A stretch of 64,000 nt of DNA from Welwitschia mirabilis (taxonomy: Eukaryota; Gnetophyta; Gnetopsida; Welwitschiales). The stretch spans positions 274,635,608-274,699,607 of the forward strand of contig JBOZIK010000001.1 in NCBI GenBank assembly GCA_051453625.1. Direction: 5' to 3'. The translations under genes and the position numbers were made by a program. The notes under the pieces are model-generated. The model was not told the DNA's origin, ran no database searches, and saw only the letters and a list, made by a program, of their open reading frames with translations. Positions 1-12,480 of the stretch are shown piece by piece (position 1 is the first letter of the stretch; each line of letters begins with the position of its first letter).

Positions 1-543
1 TCATTAATTATTTGTGAAGATTCAGATTTGAATTTATAGTCTAATTAAGCAGTAAAGAGAAATTACCCTATTCACCCACCCCTCTAGGGTGCTTCTTTGA
101 TCCTAACAAATGATTCTACCAATTGGACCATAGACAAAGCTATTTCCAATCAAATGCCTGCTTCATATCTGTATCCATCATAAAGAACAAATGCTTTTTG
201 GTTCTTTCAAGTATAAATCGGCATGCTCATGAAATTATGTTTTATACTTTGAGGAAATTAATGCCTTTGCTTTCAGTTAGGAAAGAATGCTTTCTATTGG
301 TGTAAGGCACTTTGTTGCTTACCCACTTGACAGGACCTGATTGTTTTGAAATTCCTAAGAGGAAATGACTGCTCTGCACTTTTAGAATCATGTTTTAGTT
401 CTCTCTTGCTAAGCAATCCGTTTTTAGATGAACACTTTCAAAAGCGCATATATTGGAAATTTTCTTGTCATTTTCTATTTTGTAATGCAGAAATATGCTA
501 TCTATTTGAAAATGAGAATTTAGACTAACATTAAAGCTCACAG
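1..543 (+). other. Probable intron of the REB1-like gene
   Basis: AT-rich with no convincing coding potential. The short open frames at 123-305 and 346-528 have no recognisable content. A T-rich tract followed by CACAG at 539-543 provides the acceptor of the first visible exon. Confidence 0.4.
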
Positions 544-821
544 TTTATTGGAAACAGATGCTACTGATGAAGATGCAGTAGATTGGGATGCTCTTTTGGA
601 AGGCAGGTAGGGTAGATTTGTTTGAATATTATTGTTTTCGTTATGTCCCAGGTCACCCTGTTTGCTGATGTTTGCTTCATTTGTCATATAATAGATCTGC
701 TCAAACATGCCTGAGACGCTGGCAGCAGATGGCGAAACATTTGGGAGAATATCGTAATAAGCCATTCTCAGAAAGACTAGGTATTCTAGCTAAGCGCTAT
801 GCACCTGAATTAGTAGACTAA
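544..821 (+). CDS. 3' end (two exons) of a MYB/SANT-type DNA-binding protein, REB1/TTF1-like
   Basis: Two short exons read cleanly on the plus strand. Exon 544-606 follows an AG acceptor and begins in frame LLETDATDEDAVDWDALLEG. An 88-nt intron (607-694, GT...AG) splits the next arginine codon. Exon 695-821 continues RSAQTCLRRWQQMAKHLGEY, then a segment ending KRYAPELVD and TAA at 819-821. The acidic DWDALLEGR stretch, the CxxRWxxMxKHLG core and the Lys/Arg-Tyr-Ala-Pro end fit the C-terminal region of plant MYB/SANT proteins related to the RNA polymerase I terminator-binding factors REB1/TTF1; that assignment is from memory of the family. Upstream exons lie outside the window, and positions 1-543 look like intron. 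The joined reading frame has no stop and the splice sites are canonical, so this could be a live gene, but only about 63 codons are visible. Confidence 0.6.
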
Positions 822-1026
822 TTCAACGAAGCAATAGAACTTACCCAGATGCCTGAACAGTGCTTGAAGTCTCTGATATCATCAAGCATGTAGAAGATTG
901 AGTCATACAGATGACTTATTGCTATATCCATTTTTACAAAATCATCTGTTTTTTTGTATCAACATTGTTTCTGGGGGTGTGCTTTAGAGAATGTAAAGGT
1001 TTTCAATTGTAATATATGAAAATTGA

Positions 1027-1745
1027 GTTTGTTTTGGCTTTGGACAAAACTTTCCCAAGTTCTTGTTAACAAGGTCAAAGCTCTTGCAGAAGCAATCCCA
1101 TTTCATTTCCGCCCCCTTAACCCCCTCATTTATTTAATATGCAATGTAATTTATACGATCTTGTATTAAAATTCCGCCCGGAGAGTCTTGACGGTATTCA
1201 AATGTTACACCATTGCATGCCTTCACTGACTGGTTCACAACTAAACAGGACTTTGAAAGCAACGTTCTTCCAGTCTCACTCTAGTGGAAGTGTCTCACGC
1301 TGAAATCATGGCTGTTCCAGATTGTCTATCGATTGGATCATTTTTTATAAAACAAGCAAACGTAGTTTGTTTTAGCCATATACAAAGCTTTGGCAAATCC
1401 TTGTTATAAAGTTTATAAGTCTTGCAGAAACAAAACACATGTATACACTATTCTGTTAGTTTTTGCTAAGCCTAGCCATCATGATGTGACATGCAATGTA
1501 GTTATGTCATCCTTGTATTAAAATTCTACTCACAAAGCCGTGGTGGTCTTGCCTAGGTTACTATTGCGTGCTTTTTACTAGCTGTTTCATAGTTAAAACC
1601 TACGGTAATATTAACGTTCCAACTCTTTCCTTAATTGTGCAATTAATGCATACCCTTAGTAAAAATTTCATTACCCTTAAAAGCCCTCAATTAATCTGCA
1701 TTGCAAGCCTTTATTGGTCATTGGACAGCTAAAAAGCTACACAAT
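1027..1745. repeat. Imperfect direct duplication downstream of the REB1-like gene, period about 340 bp, with a partial third copy
   Basis: Copy 1 (about 1027-1260) and copy 2 (about 1365-1610) share the same ordered landmarks: GTTTGTTTTGGC / GTTTGTTTTAGC, CTCTTGCAGAAGCAA / GTCTTGCAGAAACAA, GCAATGTAATTTAT / GCAATGTAGTTAT, CTTGTATTAAAATTC in both, and CATTGCATGCC / TATTGCGTGC followed by a similar GCT/ACT-rich tail. A shorter, more diverged third piece (about 1690-1735, CATTGCAAGCC then GACAGCTAAAA) repeats only the tail. It lies in the 3' flank of the gene, so it may be duplicated 3' UTR or flank sequence. No protein reading is conserved. Confidence 0.65.
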
Positions 1746-4700
1746 TGTGGCAGTCAGGTTACACATCTTTTTGACAGCAGAGCTTAAAACAAAAAAAAAA
1801 AAAATACATCAGTATTGAATGTACAAAGTTGCAACAAAGGAATGAAGATGAGACAACCAACTACTAAGGACCATGAACATGCCCAAAAGAATGAGGATCA
1901 GATAACCAAATGACTCAAGACCATGTGATGAAACTGCAAACGTTATCATTGCGAAAAAGTATGTAGATGACATGACCAAATGAGTAAGAGGCCATGTCAC
2001 AAAAGGGCAAACATTCTCATTTTGAAGAATTTTTGAGCTGTTTCCTTGGAAGTAACCAAATGACAAACATTATCATTGCAAATATTTTTTTAAATTACTT
2101 CCTTGAAAGTAATTTGAGCATTTACTCATTTTCTAATAGGTTGGTAAAGAATCAAGCATTGAATTGTATCTTGAGGTTTTTATATTGTTGTGTGTTTTGA
2201 AGATCATGATTAAAGCACTAAAATTCCTTTCTTTGTCTCTTCTAGAATCAAAATATAATGCCGTATGTATGAAGACAACTTCAAAAATTGTATTGGGAAT
2301 TTTCTTGTACTTTTTCAATTTTTTAATCAAAAGACATCCTTGTGAGTTGGAAAGGGGAATTTATATTAGAAGGAAACAAGATTATTTTAGATGAGAATAA
2401 AATGGGGTAGCATTAAGTAAAAAAGAAAACAATAGTAAATGATTATAGAGGTAAGAACTTTCTCGAATAATAAGAATGTGTGTCTAACCAGGGTATGGAG
2501 CTATGGTTACCTTGGTATACTTATAAGATAAATTACCATTGATTGGAAGATAAACCTATAAAATGTGTTTTGACGAGAATAACTTATTGACTCCTATCAA
2601 AGCATTTGAATGTCATTTATTATTTATATCCCCTTGAAAAAGAGGTATAAATTAAGTTTCAAAATATTGGTAGAGATGTTGAATTTGAAACTATAGTAAT
2701 TATACTTTGTATGGAAGAATAAGCTCAGTGATTGCCCAAATGAATGATTTAATAATGATTAAAGCCTTATAGTATGGCAAATAAGGTGTTTAAAGGTTGA
2801 ATGCACAACCTCCTAAATGGAGGACAACTACCTCACGAGTTACATTATCATCTCTTTGATAGCTTTAAGGAATTATTACTTAGAAAACAAATAAAGCATA
2901 TTGAGTTTGTGATTTTAAAAAACAAAGAGTAATAATATCAAGAAATGTTCTTTTGATGAAACATCGTTTAAAGAGTCTTTCAAATAGATGTTGTATAGAA
3001 AAGTCTAGAAACTTAATTTTTGTGTAAAAGCAAAAACATGAGCATTGACATAATATTAAAGAACCTCAAGGGAGTTTCGGAGACGATACTCATAAGTGAG
3101 ACATTTAGATTTGAATCTATAAAGCAAGCTAATACATAAGTAGGATGGCCAATATGATTTAGAAGTTGAATTGAATGATTCAAATATAATGAAATTGATT
3201 TATTATTAGAAAAATGAAAAGAGAACTTTAAGATAAAAATCATCCCTAATTACCTTCTAGTACAATTGATGGATTCTTGAGACACATAAACCATGTAGTA
3301 TAAGGAAAGCTCAAAATACATTGCAATGAAGAGAAGCCATGAATGTGCAAATGTAAGTTAATTGGAAGAAAGAATATTAGAAATTATGGAGAAGCTAGTT
3401 GGAAAGAGCATTCTAAAACTAAGTGGATTGTTAAAGTCACATTATATCAATGGTAAAGTCAAGGATTGTAATCAAATAGTACATAGAAAAGGATGACATA
3501 AATACAAAGAATACTTGGATTAACTGCTGAAATCTACATCATAATAATATTGACCTATACATATTCAAATCTTAAAAAGGAGATATCTACAAATCAGCCA
3601 AAATGGATTAGTAATTAATGTAAACGATTAAGTTCGTAAATGTTAATACATAAAATAAAAACACCAAAATATATAAGAGGGATTTCATAAAGAATTTATT
3701 CCATAATTTGGAGAACCCTAAGAAACTTGAGGAATGACTATACTTTCATGTAAAAGAAAGAGACCTTGCTCAACAAAGTTAAAACATAGAAAATATGGTT
3801 CTAACTATAACAAATCAAAGAGATTGTAAACAATAAAATATTTGTATATTGCTCTTTGTGTGCTTATGCCATTTTATGTATCTTTCTCCATAAGAGAGGT
3901 TCACATTCATAAATGGTATTGATAAGAAGTTTGACATACAAAATATCTTACTATAATTAGATTTTACGAATCGAGTGTATTGAAAAGTCTATCAAACGTT
4001 CTCATATAGGTTTGAAAACCCGATGAGCCTATTCATCAAAATTGTATATTTTACTCTAGTCTTTTATTTATGTAATGTTTAGATTATGTTATCATCACAA
4101 ATAATTGTATATCTCCCTACAACCTGCAACTATATGGGACTCACCCATGTGCGCCACCATATCCAGTACTGACTATGACATAGCATGCATACTGCCTCCA
4201 ATATTTCTTGTTATTTTCTTAGTAGACGTTTTAAAATTGTTATATAAAATACTTAATATTAACTACTTATAAGTTGGTAGTGTAGTATTGATATCTTCAT
4301 GCCCTCTCATTTCATACCTATGAAGAGTTTATGATTAATAGGTTAGATTAAGTCAATTCATGAAATGTCAAAGGGTTTTATTGCTTTGAACTTGGTTAAA
4401 CTTTCTCTTCTTTGACATGTACCACAGTTCCTTGCAAAATTGTATGCATATTTCAATAGTGTAGGTTAATAGTACCTTAGTTACAAGATTTTCACTGTTC
4501 TCCCCCTCCATGGCCTCCATCTCCTTCATGGGATTGTTTTAAAGTGTCATGCTCTTTACTTTTATAGAAAGATTCTATTGTCATTTTCAACATAGTCTTT
4601 TATTTTTTTAACATATTTTCTTTTCATTATAATTTAGAATTTGGGCAATTGTTTACAAAGAAATTTGCAATACCTGTAAAACATCATGTTACTTGAATGC

Positions 4701-6685
4701 TTAACTATTGTGCATCAAGAAGTTCTATTGTTGCATTATCATTTTTCTTTTTATGAAAAGATTCCTATCTTGATTAGTGATCATTCATTACATTTTGTAT
4801 TCCCTTTTCTCTATACTTTTTAGATCATATTCTTGCATTAATAATATTTATCTTTTTGTTCTTGAGTTATTCTCACTATGGCTAGTGTGGATTTTTAAGT
4901 TGTTTCATAATAAATTTGAGTTACAGCTTCTTAGGGTTGCCTAATTTATCATACCAAAATATCTATATAAATGTTTTTCCTTCTTCAACTAATTTTTTTC
5001 ATTTCCATTTTTTAGAGTCGGTGATATTGCTATTTATAATTAATGGTATGTTAGGTTCTATTTCAATGTATTCTGATTCATCTTTGCATGGAGCTTTATC
5101 CATAACATTTTTTCTTTTATTTCTATTTTTAATATTTGATAGAGTTAGCTTAACGTTTATTTCCACTTAAATTATCTATTACATTGCCATATTAGTGAGA
5201 TATTTTTATGATTTTTATCTTTTTGTTTCATTTTTGCATCCTTGCATATTATTACTTACCCTTCATGTTTGATTTCATGACTTCCTTTCTTAAATAAATT
5301 ATAGCATTAGTTATAGCCATTCAAGATCTTCCTAGAAAAAGAAAGAGGGAGAGAGAGACAGGTATTTCTTCCTTGTTTGCATAATCACTAAGTCGATAAA
5401 ATACTCAAATTCCTATAATTTGATTAGCATGTTAATTAAAGGATCATTGATGTAACAACTGAACTACTTATCACAAAAAACTTAACCATCATAAGGACTT
5501 AGTTCTAATTCTAGTTCTCTTGATTATGAGGTTTAGGAAGGCTTTAAAGCTTTGTTCCTTAGTAGCCCTCATATCCACAACTAGTGTTTCATGTTCCCAA
5601 TATTTTTTTGGCTATCTTACTTGAAGGATTTGTGTAGAGGTCCAAGATAGTTGATCAATTTTTCATTTTCAAATTTGTTTTCTTATGTTACTTCTTTTTG
5701 TTTCTTTTGTTTACTTTTTCTTTATTACAGGAGCTCTCTGTTTATAAGTAATATATAGGCATGTCTTTATGCATTTTCAATAGTGAGAGAGAAACTAATA
5801 TATCTTGACAGTCTTTGGTAAAATACTTAAAATTTTTTATGCCTTTGGGTCTTTTTGTTTCTTTAATTCTTAAAGGGAAAGATTTCTTCATCATGTTCAT
5901 TTTTCCTTCTCGCTTTCCTTCTTATCATGCATTTGATTTTCTTTGTGTCTTCTTGGGTGTCCAATCAATTATTATAGATTCCCCTTGTGGAAGTTCAAAT
6001 ATTAAATCTTGAATCTAAATAACTTTGTTAATGAATTCCTATCTGTAGATACACACACTTCAAAACAATTATGCATCTAAATAAATGTGTTAATTTATAC
6101 AAAGAAAAGGATTAGCTAAGTCTTTTAGTGCAAATACTTACTAATCTAACTAAATTTAAATGAACATAACCATTCAGTATTCATGTCTAAAAACTACAGT
6201 TAGAACTCAGTCCAAGGATAATGAAGAATGTGAATTGCAACACTATAATGAAAGGATTAAAAGCAAGTTAAAGAGCTCTTACCTAGCATTTATAAATTGA
6301 AAAGTTACTAATTATCAATGATTTAGTTCTTATATAATTTCTCATTAGAGCTTGTAGGTTAAAATGGCAACCTATCTTCTAAAAGAGTTCATGCTAATAC
6401 AAAACCATTCGAATATTTAAATGTTATAGATGAAACTTACTCTAGCTAGTAAAGGACAAAGTAGTTATAGAGAATGAGGTTTTACAAAAGAAGACGACAA
6501 CATGTTGCTTCAAAATATTCTTATGGCCCTTGAAGTAATTAATATAACCTTTATGAACAAAGTATTTTCCTCTATGAAGTGACATACTCACACCTATAAA
6601 ACATGCAATAAGATCAAAGGTCTTGTAGCAATGGGTTTTTCTGACATCACACAATTAATGTCCCATTTTGTTAAAAGCATTGACA
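1746..6685. other. AT-rich intergenic sequence, nothing recognised
   Basis: About 4.9 kb without a supported gene. Open frames are all under 90 codons and hydrophobic or low-complexity (for example 4916-5170), as expected by chance in AT-rich DNA. An imperfect purine/GA-rich tract sits at 5337-5362. The text between 2450 and 4100 has the purine bias typical of decayed transposon coding strands, but I could not identify a domain in it. Confidence 0.5.
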
Positions 6686-6689
6686 AAGG

Positions 6690-6955
6690 AATAGGAGTTC
6701 CATAGGCATAGTAATGAGTGGCAATTTGGTATGACGAGAGGTGGGTCGTGTATCTCGAAGCCCATCTGTCCTCAAGTCCATCTAATCACTTGGCCCCAGA
6801 ATAAGGCTTGCCCTTTCCACAATGGCTTCACCCCCAGGGATGTGGCACAGTAAGGTCCTTTATGTAGCTGTTGCTACCTTCGCTATGTCATTAAGCCTAG
6901 GTAAACATGTCCCAGTGATTAGCTCTACTATTCTATTAGCTAGGCCCATACATTA
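6690..6955. other. GC-richer block of unknown origin
   Basis: A run of about 265 bp, markedly richer in G and C than its surroundings, containing GAGGTGGGTCGTGTATCTCG near its left end and TTGGCCCCAGAATAAGG in the middle. No open frame, tRNA fold or element terminus is obvious on either strand. It could be a fragment of an LTR or an organelle-derived insert. I cannot decide between them by eye. Confidence 0.3.
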
Positions 6956-7328
6956 TTTATGAAAAATGGCTCCTTAGATAAAAGTATGTTGTTTTAACTT
7001 AGCAATTTTAATAATTATTTTCATGAACGTTAATAGATGGTAGATAATCAACATTTGCAAAATAAGTGACAGTATGGATAAATTACTTAGACATAGGAAA
7101 TGACAGTAAAATCAAGTTTATAAGAGATTAGGAACTAAAATGATACATGGTTATCATAGAAACCAAGATCAAATAGTGCTCTTGAAAGATAAGTAAGGCA
7201 AAGATGTAGGTAACATTAGGAACCAAGATAAAAGAATAAAGTTTTTCAAGATTGTCAAGGATGATTGTTAAGAGACAAATTTTATATATTTTAGCCCTTA
7301 ATTATGTTTGTCTTATCATCTTAATATT

Positions 7329-7594
7329 TGGTGTCCGATGACCTTTAACTTTGGTTAGTAAGGTTATAATTTAATAAATTCAAGTTTGGTGTTAATAAAT
7401 GAAAAAGCTCACTTACATATTATAAGTTGAGCTTATTCATTAGTGGAAAACCCTATCTTTAAATATGAGTATACACCTCATTATAATTGTGTGTTTGTTT
7501 TGTTATGCAATAAGAATAAAGAAACATTTTTGTGTTTATCATTTCTTATGATTTCACAATTGTAAAGGAACTCAATATAGTATTCCTCTTAATA
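7329..7594 (+). repeat. 5' LTR of the copia element
   Basis: It aligns with 12688-12994 through landmarks such as GTCCGATGACCTTTAACTTT (compare GTCCTGTTACCTTTACCTTT), TATCTTTAAATATGAGTATA (compare TATCTTTAAATATGGGTGTA) and GTTATGCAATAAGAATAAAG (compare GTTATGCAAGAGAAATAAAG). It begins TG after the ATATT target duplication. Its last bases are TA, where the 3' LTR has CA. Confidence 0.85.
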
Positions 7595-7606
7595 TGGTAT
7601 CGGATT
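7595..7606 (+). promoter_or_regulatory. Primer-binding site (initiator-Met tRNA type)
   Basis: TGGTATCGGATT directly follows the 5' LTR. The usual plant copia site begins TGGTATCAGAGC, so the first seven positions match exactly. Confidence 0.75.
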
Positions 7607-9539
7607 TATGGAAGATCTGTATCAATTGATTATCCCTCATTAAATCCTAAAGATTAGAAGAAACCCTTTGAAGATTTGTAATGATAATTTTTTGTTTTGG
7701 CTACTTTTTGTTTTTGAATCTAGGGTTTTGAAGGTTTGAAACGCTAGGTGGCCATAGCATTTACATAGCATTTTTAGAGGAAATATTGATCCTTTAGGTC
7801 TAGATCTCTTACCAATTGACGCCCAAGGTATGTAAGGGATTGCACGAGGAAGAATGAGAAACATGATACACGTGATGTCATACGCCTAACATCTGACATC
7901 ATATCCATGATACATTAAGCCACCACGTTGTTAAACATCATATGCACCATCAAATGCCACATGTATTATCAAACATCAAATGAACTAAGGTTTGATGATA
8001 GAGATTTATTTGACATCCAAAAATGGGTTCTCACACTAAGAGGGGTGTGTAACCTAAGAGAGGATTTGAAACCTTAGCATAGGGTATCATGCTAGAAGAA
8101 GGTTTAATGCCATGAAGGATCTTTAATGCTAGGAGAACACTGGAGACCAAAAACAATGGATTTCTAGGTAAGGATTTTTGTTTTTTTTAGAAGCCATTTT
8201 TGCGAAGTTTCCTAATAAGACTTAAAAAAATCAATCTCTAAAATGCAAAAAAAACAAAAGTAAAAAAAAAAAGTAGTCAACAAAGTGGCATTAATATAAT
8301 AGAATTTTTGTTAAGTTAATAATGGTAATCAACTAGTTAAGAGTGATGGATGACCTCTTGAAAAGTTATTTTATCAATTATTACATGTGAAATTTTGTAG
8401 TTTCATTTTTTAAAAAAAAGTTTAGCTCATGTTATGTCATATTAGATAGCATTGCTTTCATTTTTTAGATAGTGTAAGTTGTGAATTACTTCTTAGTGGA
8501 TGCATAGGATGTGAAAACACAAAAGGGCACATATAAAATAGTTTTAACCTCACATTACTTTTCTTACTCTAGAGAAAAGGGTTTTTAGTAGTGCTCCCAA
8601 CTCCAAAAACTCAAAAGCACTAAATCAATTGGATTTAAGATGTTTAAGATTAGAAATATATATATATAAAAGAATAGTGAAAATTTTCATCGATTTTAAC
8701 ATAGAGGTGGATTTGATCTTGGAAGGTGAGTCTTATTAGGACACGTGGTATAATAAACTTATTTTAGTGTTTGAAACTAAACAGATGTATAAAGACCATC
8801 TAGAAGAGAATAATCATTTATTATCATTATCAGGTGTCAAGGAAACTGTAAAGTTGTACTCTATTGACAAAGTATTATCTTATTNNNNNNNNNNNNNNNN
8901 NNNNNNNNNNNNNNNNNNNNNNNNNNNNNNNNNNNNNNNNNNNNNNNNNNNNNNNNNNNNNNNNNNNNNNNNNNNNNNNNNNNNATTCAATTCTTTTTGT
9001 CATAGATACATATCATAATAAAATATTACAAAAATGTACAATTACTTATAATATTGTGAAAGAATTCAATGAAGTATTCAATAAGAAATAATTCATGGAG
9101 CTCGTTTATTTCTTGTATAACATAAACAATCTTTATTTGGAAATAGAAAGGCATTAAAAGTAGTTAACGAACTATGAGGAATCAAGAAGACTCTCAATAA
9201 GCAATATAAGTAATAGTGCCCCATATGTGCATTTCTAATTCGAAGTGATTAAGTTATCCTTGAATATGAATAGGTTATCATGACACTATTAACTGATGAA
9301 AAGTTGAAGGCCATTGATTTTAAAATGCTTGCTAAGGTCCTAGTGGACCTTAATAATGTATACCAATGAAATGATGTTAAAAATAGTTCTACAAGTAATG
9401 AAGCTAACTATAGGGCATGTCGTGTTAAGTAAGATTATAAAGAAAACGATTAGGGAAGTAAACATAAAAATCTTAAAAACTAGGATAAAGTGACGACTCA
9501 AAGAATAAGCATTAGAAAGGTGGATCCAAAGAAAAAGAG

Positions 9540-9614
9540 ATGAGTCATGTAAAGTGTAGAATATGTAAAATGAATGATCATTGTGCATTAGATTGTAAAA
9601 TCTCATATGACTAG
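9540..9614 (+). pseudogene. copia gag zinc knuckle remnant
   Basis: Reading from the ATG at 9540 gives MSHVKCRICKMNDHCALDCK. The spacing C-x2-C-x4-H-x4-C is exactly that of a retroviral-type CCHC zinc knuckle, which binds element RNA in the nucleocapsid part of Gag. The frame runs into TAG within 10 residues. The preceding 8767-9539 should hold the rest of gag but is broken by the gap at 8885-8984 and by stops, and only scattered basic stretches remain. Confidence 0.75.
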
Positions 9615-10119
9615 CTTCCACATCAAGTAGAAATTATGAGGAAAACATAGGAATCTTCTGATAGTGAAAAGAATGCACATCCTTTATTTGATATGTGATC
9701 AAGAAATAAAGGGATTCACTTCACTTTAGTATTGATCTTCATGATCTTCAAACATGTTTCTAAGTTGTTCAGAGGGACATCTAGAAGATGTATATATAGC
9801 ATAACCAATAAAACTCACAAGTAAACAGGATATAGAGATACTGACTAAGGTTGTAGTAAAAAGATAAAAGATTTTTATATTAGTAGAAAACAATATTCAT
9901 GTAGTAGAATATATTCTAATATACAGCACATACAAATTTAACAAATTTTTATTAAAGGATAATATCTATGACTACACAAATCATGAATGATACTTTTAGA
10001 ACTCTACCAAGAAGAACTAGGATAATAGTATGAATAAGAAGTTAAATTGAGTAAAACTTTTAAAGCATAAGAGCAATCTCGTCTATTTGGAGGATGTGCA
10101 AACATATTTAAATTCAATT

Positions 10120-10720
10120 GTGACTAGTACTTTAGACTATTGGATAATGGATAACAAGTAACTCAATATATAACTCTGAGGAAGGATTTGTTCTACAAGT
10201 TAAATGACAAATTTTGAAGCATAGTCAAGCTTGTACGTAAGAATTTGCAATTAGTGTTGGATATTATAATAGTCTTGATAAAATCTTTAGGTGGATGGGC
10301 ATCATTATAATTAAGAGATGTGTTGTATATACCCATATGAAAACATAACCTATTTTAACTAAGTAAATTAGTTTAAAACGGTTTTGATGTTTTCATGATA
10401 ACAATAGATGGTCAAGTAGAGATTACCAAAGGTGAAAAGACCAATTAAGAAGAAAACCAATGTACTAAAATGATAGAACATCAACATATTAGAAAAGAAC
10501 ATCGATTTCTTCAAGTAGAGAAAGATAGGAATCTAGCGTATGATGGTAGACATGCATAATTTATAGAATCTTTGAAAATGAGAATTATGGCATGTTAGAC
10601 TTGATCATGTGCCATAAGAAGTGAAAGCCTACCTTAGAGAAATGACAAAAGATTTGAAGGCAGAGAACCTAAAGTGTGAGAGATGCATTCTAAGTAAGGC
10701 CATGTGATAATCATTTGAGA
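10120..10720 (+). pseudogene. copia protease / GAG-pre-integrase remnant
   Basis: Near 10140 a stretch reading DYWIMDNK corresponds to the start of the protease active-site region; the canonical Asp-Ser-Gly is no longer present. At 10311-10340 the frame LRDVLYIPI, followed about 15 codons later by LVxNGFDVF, matches the conserved GAG-pre-integrase lead-in (LxDVLYVPxxxxNLLSVxxL). Multiple stops interrupt it. In an active element this part of Pol cleaves the polyprotein and precedes the integrase zinc finger. Confidence 0.65.
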
Positions 10721-10734
10721 AGATTAATTATCAC

Positions 10735-11400
10735 ATGATGAGAAAGCTTAAGTTAGCCCACTATGATGTATGTGGATTAATCCCAATTGTAAGGTTAAAA
10801 GCTAACCAGTATTTCCTCACTTTTATTGATGATTTTTCCAAAAAAAGGTGGATAGGTTATTATGTAAGTCTTGGATTCATTTTAATATTGGAAGAATCAA
10901 GTTGGAAAGGATGTTAATTACATGATTAATACTTTGTACACTAATAATGGAGGGAAGTAAGGCTTAACTAAGTTTGATCTATTTCTAAATAACAAAGGAA
11001 GTCATTGTTAAACATAATTCTAGACACACCATAGTAGAATGATATTATATAGTGAATAAATCATGCACTTCTTAATATGATGTGAGTAATGCTCATATAT
11101 TTGTGGAGAGAGGCATGAAATACTATAATTCAAATATCGAACAATCTGTCAAGGAAGGGTGGATCATTAACTAATGAGTTGTAAATCGTACATGCCAAAA
11201 CTATCAGATGTTTTAGAGTTTTGAGATCATGTTACTATGCCTTCATCCTATTAAAGAATTGACATAAGCTTCAACTAAATGTCCAACTAGGAACAGTTGT
11301 TGGGTATGGGATGAATGAAAAGTGATAAAAGTTCTTTTTTTAAGATCAGCAAAAGATCATTGTTTCCTATGATGAGAAAAGAACATATGTAGACTAAGGA
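10735..11400 (+). pseudogene. copia integrase core remnant
   Basis: The longest open stretch (10735-10917) contains HYDVCGLIP and FLTFIDDFSKKRW, the diagnostic start of the copia integrase (rve) core including the first catalytic Asp. Around 10936-10955 the second catalytic block reads YTNNGGK where TDNGG is expected, so the second Asp has become Asn. At 11299-11319 VGYGMNEK, followed by KIIVSYD, matches the conserved copia segment after integrase (VGYxxxxKxYR..., then ...VSRDV). Stops and frameshifts are frequent. Integrase joins element cDNA to the host chromosome; this copy cannot. Confidence 0.85.
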
Positions 11401-11429
11401 AGTTACTGTGTGATTTGGAGTAGGAACCA

Positions 11430-11900
11430 CATGCATGATACACTAAGTTAAAGGATAACTTAATGAAAAATGGGCTTCAACTTGTATATATAATAAGGTA
11501 CCGATGTTTCATTGTTCGTGAAACATGAGAAAGATAAGAGCACATATCTCACTATATTTTTTAATGATGTTTTAATAGTTGGAGAAGATAAAAAATGCGT
11601 TAAGAAGAAAACAATAATCTTGTAAAGTGGTTTGAAATAATGAATTTATAGTCAATGAAGTAATACCTTTTCTTGCTAAGTAACTCAGGAAAGTAACAAA
11701 ATTTTCTTAAATTGGTTAGTACAATATTAGTATGTTAGATAAATTTGACATGAAAAATGCAAAAAAAGTTTTCACATCATTGTAATAGAATTTAAAGTTG
11801 ATTGTTAATGAAAAATCAATAGATATAAATAAGACACTTTATTGGAAATTGGTAGGAAGTTTAATTTATGTAATAAATGCTAGGCATTTACTTGGAATAT
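11430..11900 (+). pseudogene. copia reverse transcriptase remnant
   Basis: The catalytic YVDD box is recognisable as FFNDVLIVGED at 11557-11589; canonical copia reads LYVDDLIITG, so the first catalytic Asp is lost. Around 11840-11890 the frame KLVGSLIYVINAR matches the conserved copia motif LVGSLxYLTxTRPD. Frameshifts separate the blocks. Confidence 0.75.
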
Positions 11901-12480
11901 TAGAAGGATAATGGCTAAATCAAAATAGAATCATTGGAATATAGCAGTTAGCATTTTGAGGTATTTTAAAAAAATGAAGGATATTGAACTACTATTTTCC
12001 TTAGGGTGAAAATTTAAAGCATTATTGAATTTAGACCTTAGTTGCTATCAAGATACAAAAAAATCTATAACTAGGTACATAACATTGTTACAACTTCATC
12101 CATGTCATAGAAATTCAAAAGAAAAAAGACTATAACATATTTGTCAGTTGAAGTAGAGCATATGATAGCATCTTAAATAAGTAATGAAGTGAGTTGGATA
12201 TGAAAGATGCAAGATATTATAAACCTCCCATAAAAAGAAGCAATAAAGCTATGTGTGGATAGTTAGTTATCTATCATATGATAAATAATTTAGTGTTTCA
12301 TGATAAGAGAAATCACATTGCAACAAAAGTTTACATGATATAAGAGCTAGTTTAGAATGGTGTGATAGATGTTTAGCATGTTGTATCAATAGATTAATTT
12401 GCAAAAATTGTAATAAAGTTGTTTGATCAATTGAAATTTCAATAGTTTAGAGATCATTTAGGATTAAGTGGCATGAAGAC
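11900..12480 (+). pseudogene. copia RNase H remnant
   Basis: The block at about 12283-12325 reads NNLVFHDKRNHI, matching copia NPVFHxRxKHI. It is followed by remnants of the VADIFTK box (FAKIVIKLFDQLKF, about 12395-12440) and the HLGLSG end near 12450. The upstream serine-rich SSxEAEY block is visible only as VEVEHMIAS (about 12150). No catalytic frame survives. Confidence 0.7.

Noticed and set aside
6690-6955. A plastid or mitochondrial DNA insert
   Set aside because: The composition would fit, but I could not recognise any organellar gene or spacer with certainty.
10735-10917. A stand-alone small gene reading HYDVCGLIP...FIDDFSKKRW
   Set aside because: It is the integrase segment of the degenerate copia element, with matching domains on both sides and flanking LTRs.
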